From Aureimonas jatrophae (GTDB lineage Bacteria; Pseudomonadota; Alphaproteobacteria; Rhizobiales; Rhizobiaceae), in contig NZ_FNIT01000007.1 of the NCBI RefSeq assembly GCF_900104035.1, forward strand, positions 124,001 to 188,000: a DNA stretch of 64,000 nt, written 5' to 3'. The notes under the pieces are model-generated. The model saw only the letters and a list, made by a program, of their open reading frames with translations, had not been told where the DNA came from and ran no database searches. This document shows positions 29,698 to 38,972 of this stretch, piece by piece (the stretch's first letter is position 1; every line of letters begins with the position of its first letter). A program made the translations under genes and the position numbers.

Positions 29698-29746
29698 CCG
29701 GGTCGTCCCGGCGGGGGTGCGGAAAGGCGCGAGGGTCGTCCCTCGC
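29698..29746 (-). promoter_or_regulatory. guanidine-II (mini-ykkC) riboswitch
   Basis: On the minus strand two hairpins carry identical ACGA tetraloops: GCGAGGG-ACGA-CCCTCGC (29746-29729) and CCGGG-ACGA-CCCGG (29711-29698), joined by a 17-base linker. Paired CC-ACGR-GG hairpins are the defining structure of guanidine-II riboswitches. The second stem is 38 bases before the gdx start codon, so guanidine binding probably frees translation of the exporter. Confidence 0.9.
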
Positions 29747-29788
29747 TTTGAGAGATGGGACCGCTGGCTCCCCGTTCAAGCCATCATC

Positions 29789-30325
29789 TCAGCCGCGCCA
29801 GAACAGGCCCGGCTGGGTGGTCGCAGCCGGGCGCTCCGGCGTCTTCGGGCGCTCGGGCAACGCGGCGCCCACCGCGTTGCACCAGTCGCGCCGCCGCCCG
29901 CCGTCATAGGCGTCCACCAGGCCCTCGCGCAGAAGCACCGCGCCGATGTCGGGCGTGTCCCGGGTGCCGAGACGGGCCAGCACGCGGCCGAAATACTTGT
30001 CGCCCGAGACCTGCGAGAGAAACACGGGGCCCTGGCCCACCAGCTGGCGGAAGCGTTCGCGCGCCGCTTCCGCCGACCGGCGCTCGGAGTCGCACTTGGC
30101 GCGCAGCTCCGGCGCGTCGACGTTGCGCAGGCGCACCGCCACCGACACGCTCTGCATCGGCCAGACGAAGGCCTCGACCTCCACCGTGTCGCCGTCACGC
30201 ACCCGCACCACCCGCGCCTCGACCGGGCCGGCAATCTCGCGCGGCGGGCTCGGATCGTCCGCCGCCCGCGCGGCCGGCGCAAGGGCCGTCAGGACCAGGA
30301 CAAGGGCGAGAAGGGGGCGGCGCAT
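29789..30325 (-). CDS. thermonuclease (SNase)-family protein
   Basis: A 178-residue protein with a signal peptide (MRRPLLALVLVLTALAPAARA) and a staphylococcal-nuclease-like domain: VVRVRDGDTVEVEAF, VRLRNVDAPELRAKC and GDKYFGRVLARL, which carry the aspartate and arginine positions of the SNase active site. It would act in the periplasm or outside the cell on nucleic acid, although many bacterial homologues are uncharacterised. The stop lies 43 bases before the riboswitch region of gdx on the same strand. Confidence 0.85.
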   Translation of the reverse strand: MRRPLLALVLVLTALAPAARAADDPSPPREIAGPVEARVVRVRDGDTVEVEAFVWPMQSVSVAVRLRNVDAPELRAKCDSERRSAEAARERFRQLVGQGPVFLSQVSGDKYFGRVLARLGTRDTPDIGAVLLREGLVDAYDGGRRRDWCNAVGAALPERPKTPERPAATTQPGLFWRG

Positions 30326-30356
30326 GGCTCCGGTTCCGGTGAGGGGGGAAAGCGCG

Positions 30357-30596
30357 TCAGAAGTCGCTGATGATGCCGTTCTTCTCCCAGTCGCCGAAGC
30401 GCACCGGCTCGGGTCCCTTGCGGCCGTTCACCTCGGGCGGCAGCTCGCCGGGGCGCACCACCATGTCGCGCCCGGCCGCGCGGCGCGCCTCGGCCTCGGC
30501 CAGGGCCCGTTGCGCGGCCGGCGACAGCGCGCGTCGGGGCTCGGTGGCGTCGGCATTCGCGGACCTCTCGGGCGTGTCTGTCAGGGGCTCTGTCAT
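30357..30596 (-). CDS. DUF1674 / SDHAF4-like protein
   Basis: A 79-residue protein ending GPEPVRFGDWEKNGIISDF, the hallmark of DUF1674, the bacterial relative of succinate-dehydrogenase assembly factor 4. The mitochondrial member protects and helps assemble flavinylated SdhA. The N-terminal half is polar and low in complexity. It precedes the SNase-like gene by 31 bases on the same strand. No sdh gene is in the window. Confidence 0.88.
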   Translation of the reverse strand: MTEPLTDTPERSANADATEPRRALSPAAQRALAEAEARRAAGRDMVVRPGELPPEVNGRKGPEPVRFGDWEKNGIISDF

Positions 30597-30750
30597 GGGC
30601 CAAGCCTTTCGCGATCGTGATGCGGGACGGCACGTCTCTCAACCATGGCTCGGTTGAAGCGTTCCGCTCCTGTTCCCAAATCTCCGTCACGAACATCGGG
30701 ATGCCGGCGCGCATCCGCAACCAGGCATCCGAGGCAGAGGCAGGACATCC

Positions 30751-31728
30751 ATGAACACCGTCAAGACCGCCATGCTGATCGCCGGCATGACCGCCTTGTT
30801 CATGGGCGTCGGGCTCCTGATCGGCGGCCCGCGCGGCATGTTGGTGGCGCTCGCCATTGCGGTCGCCACCAACCTCTTCGCCTACTGGAACGCCGACAAG
30901 ATGGTGCTGCGCATGCACCATGCGCGCGAGGTGGACGCCGCGAGCGCGCCGGACTTTCACGGCCTCGTCGCGGACCTTGCCGCGCGCGCCGGCCTGCCGA
31001 TGCCGCGCGTCTTCATCATCGAGAACGACCAGCCCAACGCCTTTGCGACGGGGCGCAACCCCGAGAACGCGGCGGTGGCCGCCACCACCGGCCTGCTCGC
31101 GCGGCTCAGCCGCGAGGAGATCGCCGGCGTGATGGCGCACGAGCTCGCCCACGTCCAGAACCGCGACACGCTGACCATGACCGTCACCGCGACGCTGGCC
31201 GGCGCGATCTCGATGCTCGGCAACTTCGCCTTCTTCTTCGGCGGCTCGTCGAGCGACAACCGCAACCCGCTCGGCTTCGTCGGCGTGCTTCTGGCGATGA
31301 TCGTCGCCCCGCTCGCGGCCATGATCGTGCAGATGGCGGTGTCGCGCACGCGCGAATACTCGGCCGACCGGCGCGGCGCCGAGATCTCGGGCAACCCGCG
31401 CGCGCTCGCCTCCGCGCTCGCCAAGATCGCTGAGAGCGCCGGGCGCACGGTGAACTACGACGCCGAGCGCAATCCCGCAACCGCGCACATGTTCATCATC
31501 AATCCCTTGAGCGGCCAGCGCATGGACGGGCTGTTCTCGACCCATCCCGATACGCAGAACCGCATCGACGCCCTGCTGGGCATGGAGGGCGCAATCGGCG
31601 ACGGCGGCTCCGTGGCGCGCTCGCCCTTCGGCGCCGGGCTCGATCATGCGGCGGGTGCGCGGGGCCTGCAGCGGCCCGGCGGCTCGGTTCCCGCCAGCCG
31701 TCCGCGCTCGCGCGGCCCCTGGGGCTGA
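30751..31728 (+). CDS. htpX: zinc metalloprotease HtpX
   Basis: A 325-residue inner-membrane protease that degrades misfolded membrane proteins during heat or envelope stress. Two N-terminal helices (residues 5-46), the zinc motif HELAH at 130-134, two more hydrophobic segments and the glutamate-bearing [14 protein letters not shown] are all present. The last 30 residues are a basic, low-complexity tail. It is the first gene of a possible htpX-rsmB unit (60-base gap). Confidence 0.95.
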   Translation: MNTVKTAMLIAGMTALFMGVGLLIGGPRGMLVALAIAVATNLFAYWNADKMVLRMHHAREVDAASAPDFHGLVADLAARAGLPMPRVFIIENDQPNAFATGRNPENAAVAATTGLLARLSREEIAGVMAHELAHVQNRDTLTMTVTATLAGAISMLGNFAFFFGGSSSDNRNPLGFVGVLLAMIVAPLAAMIVQMAVSRTREYSADRRGAEISGNPRALASALAKIAESAGRTVNYDAERNPATAHMFIINPLSGQRMDGLFSTHPDTQNRIDALLGMEGAIGDGGSVARSPFGAGLDHAAGARGLQRPGGSVPASRPRSRGPWG

Positions 31729-31788
31729 TCCGCCGGCGGGTCCGCCCGCGCCCTTGCCGCCCGACCACAAGGGGACCATAGGAACGGG

Positions 31789-33225
31789 ATGGATCGTCCC
31801 CCCGTCTCCCCGCAGCGCCTCCGGCGTCCCGTCCCATCCAAGACGGCTCCCGCCGCCGAGCGCCCGAGCCTGGCCGACGACGCGCAGCGGCCGGGCCTTG
31901 GCGCCCGCCGCGTCGCCGCGCGCCTGCTCGCCGCCGTGGTGGACGCGCGCACCTCGCTCGACGGGCTGACCGACCGGGGCAACGGGCACCCCGAGTTCCG
32001 CAAGCTGGAGGGCCGCGACCAGGCCCTGGTGCGCGCGATCCTCCTGGCCGCCCTGCGCCGGCGCGGCACGATCGACGCGATCCTCGCCGACTGCCTGGAA
32101 AAGGCCCTGCCCTCCGGCGCGAGTGCGCTGCGCCACATCCTCCACGTCGCCTCGGCGCAGATCCTGTTTCTCGACGTGCCGGACTCGGCGGCGGTGGACC
32201 TGGCGGTCGCCAGCGCGCAGGCCGACCCGCGCTCGGCGCGCTTTGCCAACCTCACCAATGCGGTTCTGCGCCGCATCGCACGCGACAAGGCGGGCTTTCT
32301 CGCCCGCTTCGACGACCCCGCGCTGGACGCCCCGCGCTGGCTGCTCGACCGCCTCGAGGCGGCCTACGGCGCGGCGGGCGCCCGCGCGATCCTTCATGCG
32401 CAGCGCGTGCCCGCGCCGCTCGACCTCACCTGTCGCGAGGATCCCTCGCTCTGGGCCGAGCGGCTCGGCGGGTCGCTCCTGCCCACCGGCACGGTGCGTC
32501 TGGGGGCGCGCGAGACCGGGGCCGTCGATCAGATGCCGGGTTTCGCCGACGGGGCATGGTGGGTGCAGGATGCCGCCGCCGCGCTGCCCGCGCGCCTCTT
32601 CGGCGACCTGTCGGGCCTGCGCGCACTGGACGCCTGCGCTGCGCCCGGCGGCAAGACCGCGCAGCTCGCCGCGGCCGGGGCCCGCGTCACCGCGCTCGAC
32701 ATCTCCGCCTCGCGCCTTCGCCGCCTGCGCGGCAACCTGGAGCGGCTCCGGCTGGAGGCGGACACGCACGAGGGCTCGATCGAGGACTTCCGGGACGCGG
32801 AAGGCTTCGACGCCGTGCTGCTCGATGCGCCCTGCTCCTCCACCGGCACGATCCGCCGCCATCCCGACGTGCCCTTCACCAAGACGGCGGAGGAGGTCGA
32901 GAAGCTCGCCGGCGTCCAGGAGCGCCTTCTGCGCGCCGCGGCCGATCACGTGCGGCCGGGCGGGCTTCTCGTCTTTTCCAACTGCTCGCTCGACCCGCGC
33001 GAGGGCGAGGACACGGCCCGGCGCTTCCTGGCCGAGCGCGGCGAGTTCCAGCTCGTGCCGGTCGCCGCCGCCGAGGTGCCGGGCATCGAGGACGCGGTGA
33101 CCCGGGAGGGTTTCCTGCGCACGACGCCCGCCATGCTGCGCCGGGACACGGCGGAACTGTCCGGCCTCGACGGGTTCTTCGCGGCTCGCTTCCGTCGCGT
33201 CACGCAAAGCAAGACCGCGGCTTAA
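31789..33225 (+). CDS. rsmB: 16S rRNA (cytosine-967-C5) methyltransferase RsmB
   Basis: A 478-residue enzyme that methylates C967 of 16S rRNA. An N-terminal NusB-like RNA-binding domain (about residues 35-190) leads to the SAM-binding DACAAPGGKTAQLA and the catalytic motifs LLDAPCSSTGTIRRHPDV and FSNCSLDPREGED, whose two cysteines are the reactive pair of this family. The ~40-residue N-terminal tail is polar. It is followed by the heparinase-like gene and purH, an order often seen in this bacterial order. Confidence 0.95.
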   Translation: MDRPPVSPQRLRRPVPSKTAPAAERPSLADDAQRPGLGARRVAARLLAAVVDARTSLDGLTDRGNGHPEFRKLEGRDQALVRAILLAALRRRGTIDAILADCLEKALPSGASALRHILHVASAQILFLDVPDSAAVDLAVASAQADPRSARFANLTNAVLRRIARDKAGFLARFDDPALDAPRWLLDRLEAAYGAAGARAILHAQRVPAPLDLTCREDPSLWAERLGGSLLPTGTVRLGARETGAVDQMPGFADGAWWVQDAAAALPARLFGDLSGLRALDACAAPGGKTAQLAAAGARVTALDISASRLRRLRGNLERLRLEADTHEGSIEDFRDAEGFDAVLLDAPCSSTGTIRRHPDVPFTKTAEEVEKLAGVQERLLRAAADHVRPGGLLVFSNCSLDPREGEDTARRFLAERGEFQLVPVAAAEVPGIEDAVTREGFLRTTPAMLRRDTAELSGLDGFFAARFRRVTQSKTAA

Positions 33226-33238
33226 GCTTCCGTTAACC
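33222..33238. promoter_or_regulatory. candidate full CtrA box
   Basis: TTAA-GCTTCCG-TTAACC matches the full CtrA target TTAA-N7-TTAA(C). It overlaps the rsmB stop codon and lies about 113 bases before the heparinase-like start. CtrA is the master cell-cycle regulator of alphaproteobacteria, and no other full box was noticed in the window. Confidence 0.5.
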
Positions 33239-33350
33239 CTGATCGAGGAAAGTCCTCGCCGGGGCAGCATAAGGATAAGACTTCGTTTCATGCCCCTGCG
33301 ACGGCCCGCCAACCAAAGGCGGGGACCGCCGATGGAGAGGTTTGGGCGGC

Positions 33351-35027
33351 ATGACCACGGGTTTTGTGGACGAACCCCGCCTTGCGGGGTTGATGCTACG
33401 CGAGACGGCGCGCCGCGCGACGGCGGCCCTGCGTGCCCTTGTCCGCATGCCCGCCACCGCCGAACCGCTGCTGGCGGGTCCGCGCGACTACCGCCGCGCC
33501 GACGCCTCGGTCGCCCGCGCCTTCTATGTCGGCCACGTCGCGCTCGGCGGTCATGTCGTGGAGCTGCACGGCCGCCCCCTGTTCCAGGTCAGCGACGAGC
33601 CCGCCAACTGGCTGGCCGAACTCCATTCCTTCGCGTGGCTGCGCCATTTCACCCAGAGCGGCGACGCGCTGTCGGCCGAGCATGCCCGGGCGCTGGTCGG
33701 CGACTGGCTCGCCCTGCCGCGCCGCCGCCGGGCGCGCGTGTCGCGCGAGCACGAGACCGTGGCGCGGCGCGCCATCTCGTGGATGACCCATGCGCCGATC
33801 GTCCTGTCGGGCGCCGACACCCTGTTTGCGCGCCGCTTCTCGCAGGCGCTCGGGGCCGAGCTGCGCTGGCTGCGCCGCACCGCACGCTCCGCGCCCGACG
33901 GCCTGCCGCGCCTTCGCGCCGCGATCGCCGTGGCGCTCGGCACCGTCTGCCAGCCCGAACGGCGCGCCTCGGTGCGCCAGGCCACCGCGCGCCTCGCCGA
34001 GGAACTCGACCGCCAGATCCATCCCGACGGCGGCCACGTTTCGCGCAATCCCGGCGTCCTGGTCGCGATCCTCGCCGACCTCCTGCCGCTCGTGCAGCTT
34101 CTGCAGACGCGCAACCAGATCGTGCCGCGCGGCGTGTTCTCGGCGCTCGACCGCATGCTGCCGGCGCTGCGCTTCTTTCGTCACGCCGACGGGGCGCTGG
34201 CCCTGTTCAACGGGGCGGGCGCGCCCGACAACCACCTCGTCGCCGCGATCCTGCGCCACGACGAGAGCCTCGGCGAGCCAATCAGCCAGATGCGCCAGAC
34301 CGGCTACCAGCGCCTGGCCGCCGGCCGCTCGGTCCTGATCGCCGACACCGGCCTGCCGCCCGAGCCCGGCGTCTCCTCCGAGGCCCATGCCGGCACCCTG
34401 TCCTTCGAGTTCTCGTCGGCGGGCCGTCGCCTCGTGGTCAACTGCGGTGCGCCGCAGCGCCTCGACGGGGGCTGGCGCCGCCTGTCGCGCACCACGGCTG
34501 CCCACTCGACCCTGACGCTGAACGACCATTCCTCGTCGCGCTTCTCGCGCTCCGAGGCGCTGGACCGCTTCCTGGGCGGCCCGCTTCTGCCCGGCCCGAC
34601 GCGCGTGCCCCTCACGCGCGACGACGGCTCGCACGGCCAGACCCTGGTCGCCGCCCACGACGGCTATCGCGCCACGTTCGGCTTCGTTCACGAGCGGCAG
34701 ATGACGCTCTCGGAAGGGGGCACGGTCTTGGACGGCGTGGACCGGCTCTTCCCCTCGGCCGGGCGCGGCGCCAAGCTCGAGGCGCAGGAACCCATCGGGC
34801 TCGTGCGCTTCCATCTCCATCCCGACGTGAAGGCGGAGCGCATCGGCGAGGCGGTGCGCCTCGTGGCGGGCGAGGAGATCTGGTGGTTCACCGCCGACAC
34901 CGTTCCCGAGATCGAGGACTCGATCTTCTTCGCCGATAGCGGCGGCATGCGGCGCACGCGCCAGATCACCGTGGCGCTGGATTGCCTGGAGCAGCCCGAG
35001 CTCGCGTGGCGCCTGGAGCGCGGCTAA
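33351..35027 (+). CDS. heparinase II/III-family protein
   Basis: A 558-residue protein with an N-terminal alpha/alpha-toroid region and a C-terminal beta-sandwich (from about residue 330) typical of heparinase II/III proteins: VLIADTGLPPEPGVSSEAHAGTLSFEFSSAGRRLVVNCG, and later HDGYRATFGFVHERQMTLS. Members of this bacterial branch are probably polysaccharide lyases acting on cell-envelope or capsular sugars; the substrate is unknown and no clear signal peptide is seen. The ATG at 33351 follows GGAGAGG; a TTG nine bases upstream is the alternative. Confidence 0.86.
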   Translation: MTTGFVDEPRLAGLMLRETARRATAALRALVRMPATAEPLLAGPRDYRRADASVARAFYVGHVALGGHVVELHGRPLFQVSDEPANWLAELHSFAWLRHFTQSGDALSAEHARALVGDWLALPRRRRARVSREHETVARRAISWMTHAPIVLSGADTLFARRFSQALGAELRWLRRTARSAPDGLPRLRAAIAVALGTVCQPERRASVRQATARLAEELDRQIHPDGGHVSRNPGVLVAILADLLPLVQLLQTRNQIVPRGVFSALDRMLPALRFFRHADGALALFNGAGAPDNHLVAAILRHDESLGEPISQMRQTGYQRLAAGRSVLIADTGLPPEPGVSSEAHAGTLSFEFSSAGRRLVVNCGAPQRLDGGWRRLSRTTAAHSTLTLNDHSSSRFSRSEALDRFLGGPLLPGPTRVPLTRDDGSHGQTLVAAHDGYRATFGFVHERQMTLSEGGTVLDGVDRLFPSAGRGAKLEAQEPIGLVRFHLHPDVKAERIGEAVRLVAGEEIWWFTADTVPEIEDSIFFADSGGMRRTRQITVALDCLEQPELAWRLERG

Positions 35028-35094
35028 GGGTTCCACCGCTCGCTTCGCGCTCCGCTCGCCTTATCTGGCCGCGGAACGGATCGGAGCGAACGAC

Positions 35095-35277
35095 ATGACG
35101 ACACGGCTTCTCGGCGCGCTGCTGGTGGCGGCGACCCTTTCGGGCTGCGGCGGCATGAACCGCGCGGTCGGCGTCCTGCCCAACACGCTTGACAACCTCC
35201 AGCGCGACACCGCCCCCTTGCGCGGCGCCGAGCAACCCGGCGACCGGGCGCTGCGCGACGCCAACCGGCCGCTCTAA
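35095..35277 (+). CDS. small lipoprotein, 60 residues
   Basis: A short secreted lipoprotein: signal sequence MTTRLLGALLVAATLSGC with the lipidated Cys18, then a polar tail (NRAVGVLPNTLDNLQRDTAPL and GDRALRDANRPL). It sits between the heparinase-like gene and purH. No family function is recognised; the size and lipobox resemble entericidin-like small lipoproteins, but similarity is limited to the signal. Confidence 0.72.
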   Translation: MTTRLLGALLVAATLSGCGGMNRAVGVLPNTLDNLQRDTAPLRGAEQPGDRALRDANRPL

Positions 35278-35363
35278 GGGCGCCCGCCTTTGTTGTCTCG
35301 GTGACGCGGCGCCGCTAAGGGGAGGGCGACTCCCTTCAGCCCGACCCGAGGAAGGCTCCGCCC

Positions 35364-36974
35364 ATGACTGTGGCCGCCAACACCACGCCCGTTCCCGATC
35401 GCGTGCCGCTGCGCCGCGCGCTTCTGTCCGTCTTCGACAAGACCGGCGTCGTGGATCTGGCGCGCGCGCTGCACGAGCGCGGCGTGGAACTCGTCTCGAC
35501 GGGGGGCACGCACCGCGCGCTCACCGAGGCCGGCCTGCCGGTCAAGGACGTCGGCGAGCTGACCGGCTTTCCCGAGATCATGGACGGGCGCGTGAAGACG
35601 CTCCACCCGCTGGTGCACGGCGGGCTTTTGGGCATCCGCGACGACGCCACCCATGCCGAGGCGATGCGCGCGCACGGCATCGCCGCGATCGACCTTCTCG
35701 TCGTCAACCTCTACCCGTTCAACGAGACGCGGCGCTCGGGCGCGCCGTTCGCCACGATCCTCGAGAACATCGACATCGGCGGTCCCGCCATGATCCGCGC
35801 GGGCGCCAAGAACCACAGCTATGTCAGCGTCCTCACAGACCCGGCCGACTACGCGGCGCTGCTCGACGAGCTCGATCGGAACGGGGGCGAAACGACGCTT
35901 CGCGCCCGGCGCCGCTGGGCCGGCGCGGCGTTTGCCCAGACCGCCGCCTACGACGCCGCCGTGTCGGCCTGGTTCGCGGAAGGCGAGGAGGGCGCGCCTA
36001 AGCGCCTCGCGGTCGCCGGCGTCTCGGCCGGTCAGCTTCGCTACGGTGAGAACCCGCACCAGCGCGCGAGCTTCTATCTCGACGGCACGCAGCGCTTCGG
36101 CGTCGCGACCGCGCGGCAGGTGCAGGGCAAGGAACTGTCCTACAACAACATCAACGACACCGATGCCGCCTTCGAGCTCGTGGCCGAGTTCGATCCCGAG
36201 CGCACCGCGGCGGTCGCCATCATCAAGCACGCCAACCCCTGCGGCGTGGCGGAGGGCGCCTCGCTGATCGACGCCTACGGGCGGGCGCTCGCCTGCGACC
36301 CCGTGTCGGCCTTCGGCGGCATCGTCGCCCTGAACCGGCGGCTCGACGCCGTCTCGGCCCGCGCCATCACCGAGGTCTTCACCGAGGTGATCATCGCGCC
36401 CGACGCCGACGAGGAGGCCATTCAGATCGTCGCGGCCAAGCGGAACCTTCGCCTGCTCCTGACCGGCGGCCTGCCGGACCCGCGCACCGGCGGCACCGTG
36501 ATCCGCTCGGTGGCCGGCGGCTTCCTCGCCCAGACGCGCGACAACGGCGTGGTCGACGACCTAGAGCTTCGCGTCGTCACCAAGCGCCAGCCTACGGCGG
36601 CCGAGATGGCGGACCTTCGCTTTGCCTTCCGCATCGCCAAGCACGTGAAGTCCAACGCCATCGTCTATGCCAAGGACCTGGCGACGGTGGGCATCGGCGC
36701 GGGGCAGATGAGCCGCGTCGACTCGGCGCGCATCGCCGCGCGCAAGGCCGAGGACGCGGCCAAGGCGGCGGGCGGCACGCCGCTGACGCACGGCTCGGCC
36801 GTGGCGTCGGACGCCTTCTTCCCGTTCGCCGACGGCCTCCTGTCGGCGGTCGAGGCGGGCGCGACGGCGGTGATCCAGCCGGGCGGCTCCATGCGCGACA
36901 ACGAGGTGATCGCGGCGGCCGACGAGAACGACATTGCCATGGTGTTCACAGGCATGCGCCACTTCCGCCACTGA
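35364..36974 (+). CDS. purH: bifunctional AICAR transformylase / IMP cyclohydrolase
   Basis: Catalyses the last two steps of IMP synthesis. The 536-residue length is normal. The N-terminal IMP cyclohydrolase domain shows [15 protein letters not shown] and [15 protein letters not shown]; the C-terminal transformylase domain has the active-site [11 protein letters not shown] and later [15 protein letters not shown]. The end FTGMRHFRH is typical. This is the last recognisable core gene before the accessory region. Confidence 0.98.
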   Translation: MTVAANTTPVPDRVPLRRALLSVFDKTGVVDLARALHERGVELVSTGGTHRALTEAGLPVKDVGELTGFPEIMDGRVKTLHPLVHGGLLGIRDDATHAEAMRAHGIAAIDLLVVNLYPFNETRRSGAPFATILENIDIGGPAMIRAGAKNHSYVSVLTDPADYAALLDELDRNGGETTLRARRRWAGAAFAQTAAYDAAVSAWFAEGEEGAPKRLAVAGVSAGQLRYGENPHQRASFYLDGTQRFGVATARQVQGKELSYNNINDTDAAFELVAEFDPERTAAVAIIKHANPCGVAEGASLIDAYGRALACDPVSAFGGIVALNRRLDAVSARAITEVFTEVIIAPDADEEAIQIVAAKRNLRLLLTGGLPDPRTGGTVIRSVAGGFLAQTRDNGVVDDLELRVVTKRQPTAAEMADLRFAFRIAKHVKSNAIVYAKDLATVGIGAGQMSRVDSARIAARKAEDAAKAAGGTPLTHGSAVASDAFFPFADGLLSAVEAGATAVIQPGGSMRDNEVIAAADENDIAMVFTGMRHFRH

Positions 36975-37285
36975 ACGGAAAAGCCAGCCGATGATCCCGC
37001 TATCCTGCCTTTTGTCGAGAGCACCAATAGTTTGTGAAAATCCACCAATAAACAAAACTAAACTAGTTTTGGGTCAAAAGCGTTCGATTGGATAGCCCGT
37101 TGATTGGACTGCGTTTTATTGCCGTGATCGACACTTCATGCACATTCCTCCTGGCCTAATTGGCTCAGAGGGCGCGATAGTCTCCGGTCGGATCGGTCCC
37201 GACCGTTCCGGAGACGATAGCCTCCGATGCTCGTGACTTTCTTCGGTAGGACACATCGTCTCCGCTGCCAACCATGGAGACGAAC
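36975..37285. other. 311-base spacer at the core/accessory boundary
   Basis: No gene is seen. Bases 37010-37130 are much richer in A and T than the preceding core DNA. Further on, GTCTCCGG (37180-37187) and CCGGAGAC (37208-37215) form an eight-base inverted repeat enclosing a second CGGTCGG/CCGACCG pair; there is no T-run, so it does not look like a terminator. Both arms are flanked by GATAG. Confidence 0.5.
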
Positions 37286-38317
37286 ATGCGCAGCAGCATC
37301 CGCATTGCGAGCGAACGTACCCCGACGTCGTGGCTTCTCGACCGGGAACTAGCTCGCCAGTTGGGCCATCGCCGGATCGTCGGTCGCCACGTGGAGGGAG
37401 ACGACTGGAGCGGCCTCGTCCATCTGGCGATTGAGGACGGGGACGTGGTATCCGCCGCAGTCTGCTTGTACGACCGTGTACGGGAAGCAGACGGTACGTG
37501 GCTTGAGACGAAGGTGATCTCGGAGGCCGAGCGTCCCTACGCGACGTCCTACCCGATCCGCCTCCTCGACATGCTGTCGCCGCCGCGCGCCGCCTCGGCC
37601 GTGCATTGGCGCAACTGCTGCATGGCGCTCGCCTGCGTGCCTGCACTGGATGACCGGCCGATCCGAAGCGGCGAAAGCGTCTTCCTGGCATGCTCGTCGA
37701 CGGCGACATCGGATGCCGCACTTCCGGGAGCGATCCTGCGATGGCTTTCGGTGGCTGGCGGAACGGCCCGCGTCGTCGAGGTCGATCCTGCGACGGGACG
37801 CGCGACAGGGTCGGTGGCGATCGACGTCGTGACTGCGAACCTTCGTCGAGCCCGGTTCCCGGTCGTCGCCCTGGGCGACACCGTCGCGCACGAGCTGCAT
37901 CGCCGAGCCGCAAGGACGGACACCGGGTTCGGTGGACCGGGTACGGACGTGCGGTACAGCGACATTTTCGGCGGCAGGTGCTGGGAGGCAGACGGCCGGT
38001 TCTGGAAGGTGGCCGACGTGAACGTCGACCTAGGCATAGGCGATGCGGCGGGGGACGTACCGTCCGGTCGGAAAGCGATGATGCTGACCTTCCGAACCCC
38101 GGACGAGGACGAGCCGCTGCGTACGACAGTTGCGTTCGGCCCTTCCGGCGAGGCGGTCGTCGTTGCAGTCGAGGCACCGGTACAGGACATGATCGATTTC
38201 GTTCGAGACCTCGAACGCTGCCTCAACATGCCACCAGAGCCATGTGCGATGGCCGCGGTGGAGCCGGAAGAAGACGGGGAATGCAGCTGGTCCGCAACGG
38301 CGGCACTGTCGCCTTGA
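37286..38317 (+). CDS. hypothetical protein, 343 residues
   Basis: No family is recognised. The protein is soluble with mixed alpha/beta character and several cysteines (HWRNCCMALACVPALDD). The middle part YSDIFGGRCWEADGRFWKVADVNVDLGIGD is the most distinctive stretch; a nearly identical-looking codon bias to neighbours suggests a genuine gene. The ATG at 37286 has GGAGA five bases upstream; the ATG at 37274 has no such site. It is isolated between the AT-rich spacer and insertion-sequence remnants. Such genes are common on plasmids or integrative elements, but this is only a guess. Confidence 0.65.
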   Translation: MRSSIRIASERTPTSWLLDRELARQLGHRRIVGRHVEGDDWSGLVHLAIEDGDVVSAAVCLYDRVREADGTWLETKVISEAERPYATSYPIRLLDMLSPPRAASAVHWRNCCMALACVPALDDRPIRSGESVFLACSSTATSDAALPGAILRWLSVAGGTARVVEVDPATGRATGSVAIDVVTANLRRARFPVVALGDTVAHELHRRAARTDTGFGGPGTDVRYSDIFGGRCWEADGRFWKVADVNVDLGIGDAAGDVPSGRKAMMLTFRTPDEDEPLRTTVAFGPSGEAVVVAVEAPVQDMIDFVRDLERCLNMPPEPCAMAAVEPEEDGECSWSATAALSP

Positions 38318-38770
38318 CTTCGATCGCTCCTCGTACGATCCGCGATCATCCGTCCCGGCGGAGGCAACTCACCTCGACTTGTCGACCCAAACCACTTGGA
38401 ACGCCTGGCCCGTCCCATCGCGAACTGTTGGTCGTCCGCCCCGCCATCACCAACGCGGACCGGGAAACTTCCGGCGATTCCGTTCCCTTCGCGCGGCAGC
38501 GCAGGCACATCGCAGCGGCGCGGAGCATCGGATCGGTGCTACGACGGATCGAGGGTCGATCGTCCGGGTCCTCGTCCCCGTCGCGCCGGTAGGCATCCGC
38601 AACTGATCCAGCGAGCAAGAGCGCTCCCGACTTCATCGGCCGCCATGGCTTCCGACGTCGAATATCGCTTCGAGGGGCGTGCTCGGCCAGATAGCCGTAC
38701 TCGTTCGCGGCTGCCTATGCCTTGTAGGCTCTGCAGCCTGTCTGGTTGGAACGGGGTGCGCTCCACCCCA
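38318..38770. other. gene-poor stretch next to IS remnants
   Basis: Several overlapping open frames exist on the plus strand but none has a ribosome site or a recognisable product. One continuation contains RELLVVRPAITNADRETSGD, which reads like protein but starts without a credible initiation codon; it may be the tail of a decayed gene. Confidence 0.4.
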
Positions 38771-38911
38771 TCAGCGCAGACCGTTGCGGTTGATGAACAC
38801 GATCTCGCTCAATACGCGCCGATCATCGATCCGTGGCCTGCCGTGACTTCCGGGAAAGAACGGCCGCAACCGCCCCATCTGTTCGTCCGCCAGCCAAAGC
38901 AGGTCGCTCAT
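38771..38911 (-). pseudogene. IS5-family transposase, N-terminal fragment
   Basis: The minus strand encodes 46 residues starting MSDLLWLADEQMGRLRPFFP and ending IVFINRNGLR before a TGA. This is the conserved N-terminus of IS5-family transposases, where it is normally followed by tryptophan and about 200 more residues including the DDE triad. The similarity stops exactly at the TGA, so the rest of the element is lost. The sequence up to about 38972, with a GGTCATGACC palindrome at the edge, is probably the surviving element end. Confidence 0.75.
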
Positions 38912-38972
38912 ATCCAGTCCCCGGGCCGGAGCCTGAATAAAACGGGACGCCTCAAATCAATGGGTCATGACC

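Noticed and set aside
30289-33312. About 1,000-codon minus-strand frame across htpX and rsmB
   Set aside because: Antisense artefact; the plus-strand genes have clear motifs.
37150-37180. tRNA-like string GGCTCAGAGGGC at the end of the core region
   Set aside because: No matching acceptor, anticodon or T-arm could be folded around it; a tRNA attachment site is not supported.
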